Numbered from the stretch's first letter, positions 31,513 through 41,338 are shown. The stretch: DNA of 52,110 bases from Novosphingobium chloroacetimidivorans (GCF_014204535.1 NZ_JACHLR010000021.1:1-52110), one strand, 5' to 3'. Numbers and translations are program-made. Notes: generated by a model from the letters alone, not told the origin.

Positions 31513-32892
31513 TCACCGCTCCAGCGCTTCCCCACTCCACCCGCCACCCAGCGCACGATAGAGCGTCACCCTTGCCGTGAGCGCATCGGCGCGGGTCTGC
31601 ACCAGCGCCAGCTCGGCGGCGAGCAGCCCGCGCTGGGCGTCGAGTTCTTCCAGAAAGGGCGAATAGCCCGCACGATAGCGGTTGCGGGCGAGGCGGTAGC
31701 TTTCGGCGAGCGCAGCGCGCTGGGCGGTGCCAATGCGCAACTGGGCATCGGCGCTGATGACGCCGGCGAGTGCGTCGTCCACTTCGCGAAAAGCTGTCAG
31801 CGCGGTGCGGCGGTAGCTCTCGGCCGCCTGATCGCGCTGAGCGGCAGCGCCCTCCACGCCCGCGCGCAGCCGGCCGCCTTGGAACAGGGGCGCGAGCACG
31901 CTGCCGCCGATCGACCAGATCGTGACCGGATCGTCCAGCAAGGACGAGATTGCCGCGCCCGCAGCGCCGGTCAGCCGCACTGTCGGCAGGAAGCGCTTGC
32001 GCGCGGCGGATAGCGACCGATCGGCGGCGACCAGCGTCTGCTCCGCCTGCGCCACGTCGGGGCGACGGGCGAGGAGCTGCGACGGCAGCCCTTCGGGAAT
32101 CGGAGCGGTGACCAGGGTGCTCAGCGAGGCGCCGCGATCGACCGGCCCCGGCAAGTCACCGGTCAGAAGCCGCAACGCATTCTCCTGGCGCGTGATCGCC
32201 TCTCGCGCCGCCGGCACCAGCTTGGCGGCGGCCTGATAATCGGCCTCGGCCTGCTCCAGTTCCAGCTTGGGTGAGTACCCTTCTTCCACACGCCGACGAA
32301 TCAGGCGCAAGGAGTCGGTACGTGCCTCCAGGGTCTCACGCGTAACGGTCAAACGTGCGTCGAGCGCCAGCAGCGTCAGGTACCCGCTGGCCGCCGTGGA
32401 GGCGATCGATAGGCGCACGGCATCGCGCGCGGCCTGGCTGGCGATCCACTGCGCACGCGCCGCGGCCCGGCCATCGGCCAGGCGACCGAATGCGTCGATT
32501 TCCCAGGCAGCTTGAAATTGTGGCTGTGCGCCGGTCGCCTCGGTGGGCAGGCCGAACGCATTGACGGAGCGCGCCTGGCTGACTCCGCCAGACGCCTCCA
32601 CGGTCGGTAACAAGGCACTGCGTGCGTTCAGCTCGGCCGCGCGCGCTTCCCGCACTCGCCCGATGGCGATAGCGATGTCCGGATTGCGCTCCAGCGCACG
32701 CTCGACCACGGCTGCGAGCTGCGGATCGCCGAAGCCGCGCCACCATCGTGCTTCGATCGGAGCCTCGGCCGCAATCCGGGTGCGCCAGTCCGCCGGTGGA
32801 GTGACCGGCTCCACTTCCGCCGTCTGCACCCGTGGCCCGGCGCAAGCCGCAGCCAGTAGTGCCAGGCTCAGGCTTGCGAACGCCCGCCTCAT
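31513..32892 (-). CDS. NodT-type outer-membrane efflux lipoprotein
   Basis: The product is 459 residues from the ATG at 32892, which overlaps the HlyD gene's stop. Signal and lipobox: RAFASLSLALLAAACAGP. Residues 40-240 and 245-450 are the two OEP repeats (IGRVREARAAELNARSALLP; ARRPDVAQAEQTLVAADRSL), which fold into the trimeric beta-barrel and alpha-tunnel. NPDIAIAI is the family start. It is the outer-membrane channel of the tripartite pump with the two upstream genes. Confidence 0.93.
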   Translation of the reverse strand: MRRAFASLSLALLAAACAGPRVQTAEVEPVTPPADWRTRIAAEAPIEARWWRGFGDPQLAAVVERALERNPDIAIAIGRVREARAAELNARSALLPTVEASGGVSQARSVNAFGLPTEATGAQPQFQAAWEIDAFGRLADGRAAARAQWIASQAARDAVRLSIASTAASGYLTLLALDARLTVTRETLEARTDSLRLIRRRVEEGYSPKLELEQAEADYQAAAKLVPAAREAITRQENALRLLTGDLPGPVDRGASLSTLVTAPIPEGLPSQLLARRPDVAQAEQTLVAADRSLSAARKRFLPTVRLTGAAGAAISSLLDDPVTIWSIGGSVLAPLFQGGRLRAGVEGAAAQRDQAAESYRRTALTAFREVDDALAGVISADAQLRIGTAQRAALAESYRLARNRYRAGYSPFLEELDAQRGLLAAELALVQTRADALTARVTLYRALGGGWSGEALER

Positions 32893-34037
32893 CCCCCGGT
32901 CGCCACGCGCACTTCGACCGACATGCCCGGCCGCAGGCGCTGCGCCAGGGCCTGATCCGGATCGATGCGGATGCGCACGGCGATGCGTTGCGCCACCTTG
33001 ACGAAGTTGCCGGTGGCGTTGTCCGCCTTCAGCACCGCGAACTCGGAACCGGCGGCGGGCGCGATATTCTCTATCCGGCCGCGCAGGCGCTGACCGCCGA
33101 GCGCGTCGACACGGAACGTCACCGCCTGGCCCAGCCGCATGGTGTGCGTCTGCGCCTCCTTGAAGTTGGCGATGACCCACAGATCGTGCGGTACCAGGAA
33201 CATCAGCTGCGTGCCCGCCGTGACGTAGGCACCGCGCCGCACGCCCACTTCGGACAAGCGACCGTCGACCGGCGCGCGGATGCGGGTGTTGTCGAGGTCG
33301 ATCTGCGCCAGCCGCAGCGCCGCGCGGGCGTTCTCGACTCCTGCCTCCAGCCCGCCGCGACCGACGACGACCGAGCGCACGTCCTGCTCGCCCACGCCCT
33401 GCTGCGCCTGCGCCTGGCGCACAGCGGCCTGCGCCGCCAGCAGCGCGGCGCGGGTCTGATCGAACTCGCGCGCGGAGATCGAGCCGTCGGACACCAGCGC
33501 CTGGGCGCGGCGCATGTCGGCCTCGGCCCGGACCTCCTGCGCCCGCGCGCTCGCCACCCCGGCCGCCCGACCGGCCAGGGCGGCCTGGCGCGAACGCTCG
33601 GACTGCTGCGAGTTCGCCAGCGAAGCCAGCTGCGCCGCGACGTTCGCCTTGGCCTGGGCGACCCGCGCGGCGTAGATCCGGTCATCGATCGTGGCGAGGA
33701 TCTGGCCTTGCCGAACCTGCTGGAAGTCCTGCACCGGTACGCTGGTGATGTATCCGTTCACCTGCGGACTGATCACCGTGACTCTGCCGCGCACATAGGC
33801 ATTGTCGGTTTCCTGCGCCCACCCGGCAAAAGGCGGCAATTGCCAGGCGTAGAGGATCGCCAGCACCGCGGCGATGCCGATGACGACGATGGCGACGATC
33901 GTCAGGGGGCCCTTCGCAGGCGGACGCCAGCCATGGTGCTGGACCTCGGGCGGCAACTGCTCGGCCACCGGCGCGGCTTGCTCGGCCCGCTCTGGCCCGG
34001 GTGCGGGTCGCTCGGATTGCTTGGTCTGGTCCATCAT
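32889..34037 (-). CDS. HlyD/EmrA-type periplasmic adaptor
   Basis: The product is 382 residues from the ATG at 34037, overlapping the MFS stop by 4 bp. The first 40 residues are polar. One membrane span lies at about 52-75 (PLTIVAIVVIGIAAVLAILY). A split biotinyl-lipoyl domain flanks a long coiled-coil hairpin (residues 120-235, many Ala/Gln/Arg). A beta-barrel domain follows (RIRAPVDGRLSEVGVRRGAY). It links the MFS pump to the outer-membrane channel. The coil length and single anchor match EmrA rather than an RND adaptor. Confidence 0.93.
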   Translation of the reverse strand: MMDQTKQSERPAPGPERAEQAAPVAEQLPPEVQHHGWRPPAKGPLTIVAIVVIGIAAVLAILYAWQLPPFAGWAQETDNAYVRGRVTVISPQVNGYITSVPVQDFQQVRQGQILATIDDRIYAARVAQAKANVAAQLASLANSQQSERSRQAALAGRAAGVASARAQEVRAEADMRRAQALVSDGSISAREFDQTRAALLAAQAAVRQAQAQQGVGEQDVRSVVVGRGGLEAGVENARAALRLAQIDLDNTRIRAPVDGRLSEVGVRRGAYVTAGTQLMFLVPHDLWVIANFKEAQTHTMRLGQAVTFRVDALGGQRLRGRIENIAPAAGSEFAVLKADNATGNFVKVAQRIAVRIRIDPDQALAQRLRPGMSVEVRVATGG

Positions 34038-35728
34038 GTCTCCGCGGCCGCCCGTGTACCTTGCGCGCGCTGCTGCAATTCGAGGACCGGCGACAGCTCG
34101 TGCCTGCGCCGGATCGCCGATCTGATCGACAGGCTCCACACGAAGGTCAAGGTGGCAAGTACGCCGATCAGCAGGAACACGTCGTTGTAGGCCAGGATGT
34201 TCGCCTCACGCGCAACGGTGCGGGCGAGCAGCGCGGCCCCTTCGGCACTGGTCAGCGTCGGATCGCCGATCACGCTCGCCACGCTGGCGCCGGTGCCCCG
34301 CACCCGCGCGGCGACTTGCGGATCGGTGAGGACGATCGATTGCACCAGCTCGTGCGAATGGAACTTCTCGCGCGCGATCTGGAAAGTGCCGAGCAGGGCG
34401 CTGCCGAGGAGGCCGCCCAGGCTCTGGCTGAGCCCGAACAGCACGATGAAGCTGACGAAGTGCTTGGGCCCTGCGAGCAGCGTGCGCGAGATGCCGATCA
34501 CCATGGCATGCGCCAGGAACAGCAGCGAGGCGAACCCGATCAGCGCCTGGCTGAGATAGAGGTTGGCCGGGCGCGTGAGGTTGGTGGTGTTGGCGTCCAT
34601 GAAGGAGCCCAGCACGATCAGCAGCACCGCTAGCGGGATGGCGCGGCTGGGATCGGCCGGGTCGAACAGCTTCACCGCCGCGACGATCCCGGCGACGGAG
34701 GCTACCACGACGATCAGGTTGAGGCCGATCATCTGGTCGTTGATCATGCCCAGCGTGGTCAGCAGCCCGATCGAGCCGAACGCCTGCTCGGACAGGAGCA
34801 CGCGGACGGCCACCGCGGTCAGGATCAGCCGCCCCATCTCGCGCGTGCCCAGCCATCGCGTGTGGATCAGCGGGTTTTCTCGCTTGTGTTCCAGCACCAG
34901 GGCGGTGCCGATCATGATCACCGAGGCGGCAAGGCTCCAGCCCATCCACGGCCGCTCGGTCCACCATTCGATCCGCCCCTCGGTCAGCACCGCGATCAGC
35001 AGCCACAGACCCGGAGCCAGGAGCATGACGGTTATGAAGTCGCCCTTCTCGAAAGCCTCGGTCCGCTCGCTGGGCGGCAGCGGGAGCGACATCACCGCCG
35101 CAAGGGTCGCGAGCGCGAGGCCCAGCTCGCACCAGTAGAGCATGTGCCAGTCGCCGCTGACCAACAGCCCCGGCGAGATCGCGCGGGCAAGCGGCGTCGC
35201 CAGCTGCGGGATCGAGATGCCCATCATGATCCCCGCGAGACGCTTGGCCGCGGGCATCCCCTGCATGATGTAGAGCAGCGTCAGCGTCGACAGCGCCGAA
35301 GCGGCGAACCCGCTGGCCGCCCTCACGGCCAGCGATGACCAGAAGCCGTGCAACGCCAGGTGCAGCACGGTCGTCGCGGCGTAGATCGGCAGCATATAGC
35401 GGATGAACGGCTGCAGGCCGAACTGCTGGCGGTACTTGACCAGCAGCAGGTTGGCGGTGGTGTTGGTCATCAGGTAGACCGCGGTCAGCATGGCCGCCTG
35501 GTCGCTGTCGAGGCCTAGGGTCCCTTGCGCGAAGTTGAGGTTGACGCTGACCAGCGCATTGCCGAGGCCGCCGGTCAGACCGATCAGGATGCCGATGGCG
35601 AAGTAGGCGTAGCGCCGCCAGGTCGGATGCTCGGGATTGGCAGGCGAGCCGGGCATCGTCGGCCGCTCGTGCGGCTTGAACTCGTACTGAGGAACGACGG
35701 CCGAGCGCCGGGAAAGCCACCGCGCCAC
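34034..35728 (-). CDS. DHA2/EmrB-type MFS drug exporter
   Basis: The product is 564 residues with a GTG start preceded by GAGAG. There are about fourteen hydrophobic spans, the first at about residues 40-62 (YFAIGILIGLTGGLGNALVS). YLMTNTTANLLLVKYRQQFG marks spans 2-3 with the polar loop. The C terminus is a short basic tail. With the HlyD and NodT genes, it forms an operon in which each stop overlaps the next start by 4 bp. The substrate class is probably hydrophobic drugs or acids. No regulator lies next to it. Confidence 0.9.
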   Translation of the reverse strand: MARWLSRRSAVVPQYEFKPHERPTMPGSPANPEHPTWRRYAYFAIGILIGLTGGLGNALVSVNLNFAQGTLGLDSDQAAMLTAVYLMTNTTANLLLVKYRQQFGLQPFIRYMLPIYAATTVLHLALHGFWSSLAVRAASGFAASALSTLTLLYIMQGMPAAKRLAGIMMGISIPQLATPLARAISPGLLVSGDWHMLYWCELGLALATLAAVMSLPLPPSERTEAFEKGDFITVMLLAPGLWLLIAVLTEGRIEWWTERPWMGWSLAASVIMIGTALVLEHKRENPLIHTRWLGTREMGRLILTAVAVRVLLSEQAFGSIGLLTTLGMINDQMIGLNLIVVVASVAGIVAAVKLFDPADPSRAIPLAVLLIVLGSFMDANTTNLTRPANLYLSQALIGFASLLFLAHAMVIGISRTLLAGPKHFVSFIVLFGLSQSLGGLLGSALLGTFQIAREKFHSHELVQSIVLTDPQVAARVRGTGASVASVIGDPTLTSAEGAALLARTVAREANILAYNDVFLLIGVLATLTFVWSLSIRSAIRRRHELSPVLELQQRAQGTRAAAET

Positions 35729-36083
35729 CTCAGCTCTCCACTGCGCCGAACACCGGCACGGGGCGGTGGCTCGGCCCGGATGGCCACGCGTCGAACGGTC
35801 GGCAGGTCACGTCTATCATCGTGCGAGGGCGGGCTCGGTGGCGAGGCAATTTCAAGATCACGTTCATCGATTGCCAGAACCGCGCCGTCTTGCACATCGT
35901 CGGCAGTACGGCGCCGGCGCCAACCAGGCGAGGCTGGTGCACAACTGCCGCCGGGCAGCGACGTTGCACCGGACTCCTGCCAGGCCTTGCTGCCGGTAAC
36001 GGACCTTTCTTCCGGATGTTCCCGGGATACCGCGACACAGCCCGCGCGATGCAGGGACGGAAGACCTGGGCAGGCCGCGCGCG
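35729..36083. other. Divergent intergenic region of efflux and lyase-like genes
   Basis: About 355 bp separate the leftward MFS gene from the rightward radical SAM gene. Open frames here are Arg/Pro-rich and overlap each other on both strands, so none looks real. I see no clear -35/-10 pair or long repeat. It must hold promoters for both directions. Confidence 0.4.
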
Positions 36084-37226
36084 ATGACATTGCGGGCAAG
36101 ACGCGAACCACGCCTGCGTCCCACTCGTTCCCCTGCCATGGAAGCGCTGTCCGAACGCACCCGCACGCAAGCGGCCACCTGGCGTCCACGCCGCGTGCTG
36201 GCCACGCGCTCGGCCCGCGCCTTTGCGCACGGCCGCGCGATCCTGGAGCGCGCCGCCGCACGAGGCATCGAGATCGTCGAACTGCCGGGCGATCGGCTGA
36301 ACCTCGCCTTCCCTGACGATCCCCGCCGCGCCTATGCCGAAGCGAAGTCGACGCTCGCCGTGGTCGTAGCACCGCCTTCCAAGCGCCGCCTGCAGCCGAT
36401 CGCACCCAGCGCCGATTGGCGCGTCGACCTTGCCGAAGGATGCCCGGCCCATTGCAGCTACTGCTATCTCGCCGGATCGCTGAAGGGACCGCCGATCACG
36501 CGCGTCTACGCCAACCTCGACGAGATCCTCGGCGTGACGCCCGACTATCTCGGCCAGGGCACCATCACTTCGCGCAATGCCGCCCGCAGCAGCGAAGGAA
36601 CGACGTTCGAGGCGTCGTGCTACACCGACCCACTGGCGCTGGAGGCGCTGACCGGCTCGCTCTCGGCCGCGATCGCATGGTTCGGTCGCTGGAACGCCGA
36701 GGCGCAGCTGCGCTTCACCAGCAAGTTCGCCGATGTCGAGCCGCTGCTCGGCCTGCGGCACAATGGGCGCACCCGCATGCGCGCCTCTGTGAACCCGCGT
36801 GCCTACGCCCGCTTCGAAGGCGGCACCGCACCCGTCGCGCAACGGCTGCAAGCCCTGCGCAAGATGGCGATCGCCGGCTATCCCATCGGCCTGACCATCG
36901 CCCCGATCATCGCCGCCGAAGGTTGGCAGGACGCCTATGGCGCGCTGCTGGACGATGCAGGCTCGGCCTTGTCTGGCCTGGCCGAACTGGATCTCACGGT
37001 CGAGTTGATCACCCATCGCTACAATGCCGGCTCCAAGGCGGTGCTGGACAGCTGGTATCCGGGCTCGTCGCTGGACATGACCGAAACCAACCGCGTCACC
37101 AAGCGCACCAAGTTCGGCACCGAAAAGCAAGTCTACGACACCGCCACGATGCGCGCGCTGCGCACGTTCCTGGAGGACCGGATCGCGCAGACACTGCCCA
37201 CGGCGCGGATCCTCTACTGGACTTAG
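36084..37226 (+). CDS. Spore-photoproduct-lyase-like radical SAM protein
   Basis: The product is 380 residues; starting at the ATG at 36138 would give 362. EGCPAHCSYCYLAG carries the radical-SAM C-x3-C-x2-C for the 4Fe-4S cluster. A further Cys, EASCYTDPLALEAL, stands where the spore lyase hydrogen-donor Cys is found. RVTKRTKFGTEKQVYD is near the end of the family pattern. Classical SplB repairs UV-made thymine dimers in spores. This host makes no spores, so its job may be another DNA-lesion or nucleotide reaction. It is convergent with the GreA-like gene. Confidence 0.75.
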   Translation: MTLRARREPRLRPTRSPAMEALSERTRTQAATWRPRRVLATRSARAFAHGRAILERAAARGIEIVELPGDRLNLAFPDDPRRAYAEAKSTLAVVVAPPSKRRLQPIAPSADWRVDLAEGCPAHCSYCYLAGSLKGPPITRVYANLDEILGVTPDYLGQGTITSRNAARSSEGTTFEASCYTDPLALEALTGSLSAAIAWFGRWNAEAQLRFTSKFADVEPLLGLRHNGRTRMRASVNPRAYARFEGGTAPVAQRLQALRKMAIAGYPIGLTIAPIIAAEGWQDAYGALLDDAGSALSGLAELDLTVELITHRYNAGSKAVLDSWYPGSSLDMTETNRVTKRTKFGTEKQVYDTATMRALRTFLEDRIAQTLPTARILYWT

Positions 37227-37248
37227 CGCGCCCTGACGTAGCCTGGGG

Positions 37249-37719
37249 TCAGCGCTGCGGCGGCAGTTCGATCGCCAGGATCTCGATCGCGTCGGGCCTC
37301 CCGGCGAAGGCGACACGCTCGCCCACTTCGGCATCCATGATCGCCCGGCAAAGCGGGGCCGAGAACGCCAGCAGTCCGGCCTGCGGCTCGGCCTCGTCGT
37401 CTCCGACGATGCTGATGTCCTGCTCCCGGCCGTTCATCCTGATGCGCACGCGGCATCCGAACGCCACGTGCGTGCCATCGGGCGCCTCGGCAAGCCGGGC
37501 AGTGGCCAGCCGGGTTCGCCAGTAGCGCAATTCGCGGCGGAGCTTGGCGACCTGCGCCTCTTCGCCAGAGGAAGGCAGGGCGGCTTCGAATTCGACGACC
37601 CTGGCCTCGATCATGGCAAGGCCCCGCGCAGTGACCAGGTTGGGGCCGGGCGGAATGGGGATCTCGAACTTGGGCTCGAGATGCTCGTCATCACTTTCCC
37701 GTCGAAATGCAACGCTCAT
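37249..37719 (-). CDS. GreA/GreB-family transcript-elongation-factor-like protein
   Basis: The product is 156 residues. PPGPNLVTARGLAMIEARVV and ELRYWRTRLATARLAE fit the N-terminal coiled coil. The C-terminal domain (about residues 85-155) has VAFGCRVRIRMNGREQDISI, ISIVGDDEAEP, ISAPL-like FSAPLCRAIM and VGERVAFAG, the GreA/B FKBP-like fold that binds RNA polymerase. The coil is shorter than in true GreA, and the acidic tip pair is not clear. It may modulate polymerase like Gfh1 or Rnk instead of cleaving RNA. Confidence 0.75.
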   Translation of the reverse strand: MSVAFRRESDDEHLEPKFEIPIPPGPNLVTARGLAMIEARVVEFEAALPSSGEEAQVAKLRRELRYWRTRLATARLAEAPDGTHVAFGCRVRIRMNGREQDISIVGDDEAEPQAGLLAFSAPLCRAIMDAEVGERVAFAGRPDAIEILAIELPPQR

Positions 37720-38093
37720 GGATTTGACTCGTATGCGATCAGCTTGGCAGCCACGTAAACCATCTCGATGGTAGCACGACCGTCATGTTTGCCTGGCCAT
37801 CTATCTGAAGGGATCATGGCCGTGAACCCTGCCATGCCGGTTCCATGTGCCAGCGAACATCGCGCCCCGGCCCGTGTTCCCATAAAGGCACGGTCACGGA
37901 GAATGTAGCATGTCTGTTGGGGTCTGGACCCGGGACCTGTCCCATCTGTTAGATGACCGCAAGCAAGCACCCTACTGATCTGCTTCAGCCATCTACGGTG
38001 GGACTTCGTGTTCCAGCGCCAGCAGCATCTAATGACCCGACCGGCGAAGGCCTGTAACGGCCTGATATCTAAATCCCGCAGCGGTCCTGAAGG
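37720..38093. other. 374-bp gap without convincing gene
   Basis: It separates the Gre-like gene (leftward, starting at 37719) from the kinase gene's stop. A leftward frame at 37716-37970 has poor codon use and no ribosome site. GGTCTGGACCCGGGACC near 37920-37936 is a small palindromic stretch. Otherwise nothing is seen. Confidence 0.4.
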
Positions 38094-39506
38094 CTACCGT
38101 CGCGGCGACGCAGTCGCGCCCGATCGCTTCGGCGTCTCGAATACCAGCTCGGCGCGCAAACCGGGGTGGGTATTGGTGAGCTGCAATTGCGCGCCAAGGC
38201 GCTGCGCGGCGGAATGCGCGATCGCCAGCCCCAGGCCACTGCCCTCGGTGATACCCGATGTGGTCAGCCGAACGAAGCGCTCCCCCGCCCGCGCCAGGTC
38301 CGCGTCCGACAGGCCGGGGCCGTCATCGGCGACGGCAAGGATGGTGTGTCGATCGCCCGACGTGATGGTGAGCGCGACCATGCGTCCTGTGTGATTGTAG
38401 CGAATCGCATTATCGACCAGGTTCGACAGGATCTCGAACAGCAGCGTGCGGTGGCTGGCGATGAGCACGCCCTCCTCGGGCGCGGACAGGGTGATCTCGA
38501 TGCCGGCATCGATGGCCTGGGCGATGCGGCGGTTGATGACCGCGACCGCCACTTCCCGCAGGTCCACTTCCTCGACCGGGGGCGAGGTACCCGCTTCTTC
38601 CGCCCTCGCCAGGGCGAGCAGCTGGGTGACGAGATGCTCGAGCCGATCGGCGACATCGGCGATCTCACCCAAGGCATGCGGATCGCCGCGCCGGGCCAGG
38701 GCGACCTGCACCTTGAGCACGGCGAGCGGCGTGCGCATCTGGTGGGAAGCGTCGGCGGTGAAGCGCCGCACACCCGCAGTGGCGCGCTCAAGTCGCGCCA
38801 GCAGGTTATCGAATGAGCTGGCGAGCGGGCGCAACTCCACCGGCAGCGGCCCGGGTTTCAGTGGCGACAAGTCCGGCGTGGCATGCGTGTCGCGGGCAGC
38901 GACGGCGTCGCGCAGACGGTCGAGAGGCCGCAGGCTCCAGGCAAGCGCGGGTCGGACCAGCAGCACCGCGACGCCGACCAGCACCACCTCGCCGATCAGC
39001 AGCGCCAGCACCAGCCGGCGCCACAGGACGTTGCGCCCCTCCAGCGTCTCGGCCACCTGCACCACCACCGGCTGTTCGATCCGCGGCAGGGAGCGGCGCA
39101 CTTCGGCGATGCGGATGCCCTGTCCACGAAACCTCGCGAAGCGGAAGCGCGGCTCGTCCAGGCTCAGCTCATTGATGCGCGGCGCCGGCAAGTCGGCATA
39201 GCCCGTCAACAGTTCGCTGCCGACGGCGATGCGATAGTAGACGTTGTCGCGCTCGGTGTTCTCCAACATGCCGAAAGCGGCGGGCGGCAGGTCCAGCGTC
39301 ACTTCGCCCCGCTCCACCTGCACCGTTTCCGAGATCGCGCCGAGCGCACCGCCCAGCACGCGGTCGTTGGTGCGGCGCACCACGTCGGCGATCAGCGTCG
39401 CCCCAGCGAGGCCGAGCACGATCGCGATCGTCAGCAGGGGCGCTATCAAGGTCGCCAGCAGCCGCGTGCGCAGCGCCAGCGCGCGCTCCGACGGTTCAGC
39501 GGCCAT
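38094..39506 (-). CDS. TctE-type sensor histidine kinase
   Basis: The product is 470 residues. Membrane spans lie at about 14-38 and 165-188, around a periplasmic sensor of about 125 residues. The HAMP-like linker follows. The H box is ASHQMRTPLAVLK near residue 252. The N box is NLVDNAIRYNH, then ADDGPGLSDADLARAGERFVR (G1/F) and GSGLGLAIAHSAA (G2). The regulator gene's stop overlaps its start by 11 bp. Divergence from the solute-binding protein and transporter genes suggests it senses an organic acid, as TctE does. Confidence 0.9.
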   Translation of the reverse strand: MAAEPSERALALRTRLLATLIAPLLTIAIVLGLAGATLIADVVRRTNDRVLGGALGAISETVQVERGEVTLDLPPAAFGMLENTERDNVYYRIAVGSELLTGYADLPAPRINELSLDEPRFRFARFRGQGIRIAEVRRSLPRIEQPVVVQVAETLEGRNVLWRRLVLALLIGEVVLVGVAVLLVRPALAWSLRPLDRLRDAVAARDTHATPDLSPLKPGPLPVELRPLASSFDNLLARLERATAGVRRFTADASHQMRTPLAVLKVQVALARRGDPHALGEIADVADRLEHLVTQLLALARAEEAGTSPPVEEVDLREVAVAVINRRIAQAIDAGIEITLSAPEEGVLIASHRTLLFEILSNLVDNAIRYNHTGRMVALTITSGDRHTILAVADDGPGLSDADLARAGERFVRLTTSGITEGSGLGLAIAHSAAQRLGAQLQLTNTHPGLRAELVFETPKRSGATASPRR

Positions 39507-40161
39507 CGAGCAGGTAGCCCACTCCGCGCACCGTGCGGATCGCGGGCCCGTCGGGCGCCAGCTTGCCGCGCACCCGGGTGATGTTCACCTCGATCGCATT
39601 GGGACCGACCGGCTCGTCGTAGCCGAAGACTTCGGCCTGCAGTGTCTCTCGCGAGACGATCTGACCCGCCCGAGTGGCGAGCGCATCGAGAACGGCCCAC
39701 TCGCGCCGGCGCAGTTCCAGCGGACGTTCGCCGACCCGCGCCTCGCCAGTGGAACGGTTTAGCACCAGCGCGCCCACCGTCAGCTCCGGCGTGGGATCGC
39801 CACCGCGGCGCCGGCCAAGGGCGCGGATGCGGGCCTCCAGCTCCTCAGGCGCGAAGGGCTTGCGCAAGTAGTCGTCGGCACCCAGGTCCAGCCCGCGCAC
39901 GCGATCGTCCAGGGCATCGCGCGCCGTCAGCATCAGCACCGCCACCTTCTCGCCGCGCCGGCGAAGCGTGGACAGCACCTCGAAGCCGTCAATCCCGGGC
40001 AGGCCGACGTCCAGCACGATCAATCCATACGGCTCGTCCGGCACGACCATCAGTGCGTCCTCGCCGGTGGCGACGTGGTCCACCGCATGACCGGCACCCC
40101 GCAGCAAGGCGACGATGCTGCGCGCGAGAGCCGCGTCATCCTCGACGATCAGGATCCGCAT
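39496..40161 (-). CDS. OmpR/TctD-type response regulator
   Basis: The product is 221 residues. The receiver domain has the acidic pair in VEDDAALARS, the phosphorylation site LIVLDVGLPGIDGFEVL (Asp near 51) and MLTARDALDD. The winged-helix output ends IRTVRGVGYLLDGR. With the kinase downstream it is a TctD/TctE-like pair. About 100 bp separates it from the divergent solute-binding gene, the likely site of the operators for both directions. Confidence 0.92.
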   Translation of the reverse strand: MRILIVEDDAALARSIVALLRGAGHAVDHVATGEDALMVVPDEPYGLIVLDVGLPGIDGFEVLSTLRRRGEKVAVLMLTARDALDDRVRGLDLGADDYLRKPFAPEELEARIRALGRRRGGDPTPELTVGALVLNRSTGEARVGERPLELRRREWAVLDALATRAGQIVSRETLQAEVFGYDEPVGPNAIEVNITRVRGKLAPDGPAIRTVRGVGYLLDGR

Positions 40162-40264
40162 GGCATGCCGGGTGCGTGAAAGGTTGATGACAGGTTGGTG
40201 CGATAGCCCATGACTGCGAGCTTACCCGATCGCAGAGCCGGGAAGCCAGAGGAGCTTGCAAGAG

Positions 40265-41338
40265 ATGCGTAACCTGATCGTCATGCTGTCGATAGCGGTG
40301 CTTGCCGTGCCGGCGGCCGCGCAGCGCCCGTCGGGGTACCCGCGCTTCTACGAAAGCCTGATCGCGACCGCGCGGGCAGAACGGGTCGTGTGCGTCTACG
40401 GCAATGCCGATGCCGGCACGATGGCGCCGCTGATCGCCGCCTTTCACCGCACCTTCCCCGGCGTGCAGGTGCAGTACAGCGACCTGGGCTCGACCGCCCT
40501 CTATCGCCGCTTCGTCACAGAGAAGCGGGATCGTCGGCCCAGCGCCGACCTCGTCTGGTCGTCCGCGATGGATCTGCAAGCCAAGCTCATCAACGACGGC
40601 TACGCGCAGGCATACCAGAGCCCGGAAAAGCCCGCCCTGCCCGCGACCGCGGTGTGGAAGAACATGGGCTATGGCGTTACCGCCGAACCCGTCGCGATAA
40701 TCTACAACAAGCGGCTCGTCCCCCCTGCCCAGGTGCCGCGCACGCACGAGGCGTTCGAACGCCTGCTGCGTAACCGGCGCGCCGCGCTCACCGGCAAGAT
40801 CGCCACCTACGATCCGGCCCTCTCCGACGTCGGCTACCAGTATCTGGTCGAGGACTACGCGATCACCCGCGACACGAGATCGTTGCTGCAGGCAATGGCG
40901 GCCACGCGCCCGCTGCTGGCGCGCACCACCAAGCCGATGCTCGATGCGGTGGCGCAAGGGCGTGCGGCGATCGCCTACAACGTGGTCGGCCCTTATGCGA
41001 TCCGGGTTGCCCGCCGCGACGCGCGCGTTGGCGTCGTCTTCCCGCGTGACTACACGATCGTCGCCTCGCGTATCGCCTTCATCGCCCGCGATGCGACACA
41101 TCCGGCGGCCGCCAAGCTGTTTCTCGATTTTCTGCTGTCTCGCACCGGTCAATCGCTGCTCGCGCGCCAGTGGCTGCTGCCGGTGCGCGGCGACGTCAGC
41201 TCGCCCCGTCTGGCTCCCGGCAAGGCCCGACCGATCCGGGTCGGCCCACAGCTTCTCGTTCACCTCGACACCATCAAGCGCCGGCGGTTCCTGGCCGACT
41301 GGAGCGCGATCCTTAGCGAAGGGGCCAAGCTGAAATGA
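40265..41338 (+). CDS. Periplasmic solute-binding protein (FbpA/PgtC-like) without ABC partners
   Basis: The product is 357 residues from the ATG at 40265 (GGAG ends 10 nt upstream; a TTG at 40256 would be too close). The signal peptide is NLIVMLSIAVLAVPAAAQ. The bilobed binding fold has RAERVVCVYGNADAGTMAPL, VQYSDLGSTALYRRFVTEK, ADLVWSSAMDLQAKL and VVGPYAIRVARRD, as in iron/phosphoglycerate-type binding proteins. No permease or ATPase lies nearby. It sits between a two-component system and a porin, so it could present the ligand to the kinase, as PgtC does for PgtB. Its stop overlaps the porin start (ATGA). Confidence 0.8.
   Translation: MRNLIVMLSIAVLAVPAAAQRPSGYPRFYESLIATARAERVVCVYGNADAGTMAPLIAAFHRTFPGVQVQYSDLGSTALYRRFVTEKRDRRPSADLVWSSAMDLQAKLINDGYAQAYQSPEKPALPATAVWKNMGYGVTAEPVAIIYNKRLVPPAQVPRTHEAFERLLRNRRAALTGKIATYDPALSDVGYQYLVEDYAITRDTRSLLQAMAATRPLLARTTKPMLDAVAQGRAAIAYNVVGPYAIRVARRDARVGVVFPRDYTIVASRIAFIARDATHPAAAKLFLDFLLSRTGQSLLARQWLLPVRGDVSSPRLAPGKARPIRVGPQLLVHLDTIKRRRFLADWSAILSEGAKLK

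Noticed and set aside
37716..37970. A leftward 84-codon frame next to the Gre-like gene
   Set aside because: There is no ribosome site and no family pattern, and it overlaps the start of the Gre-like gene by 4 bp only by chance.
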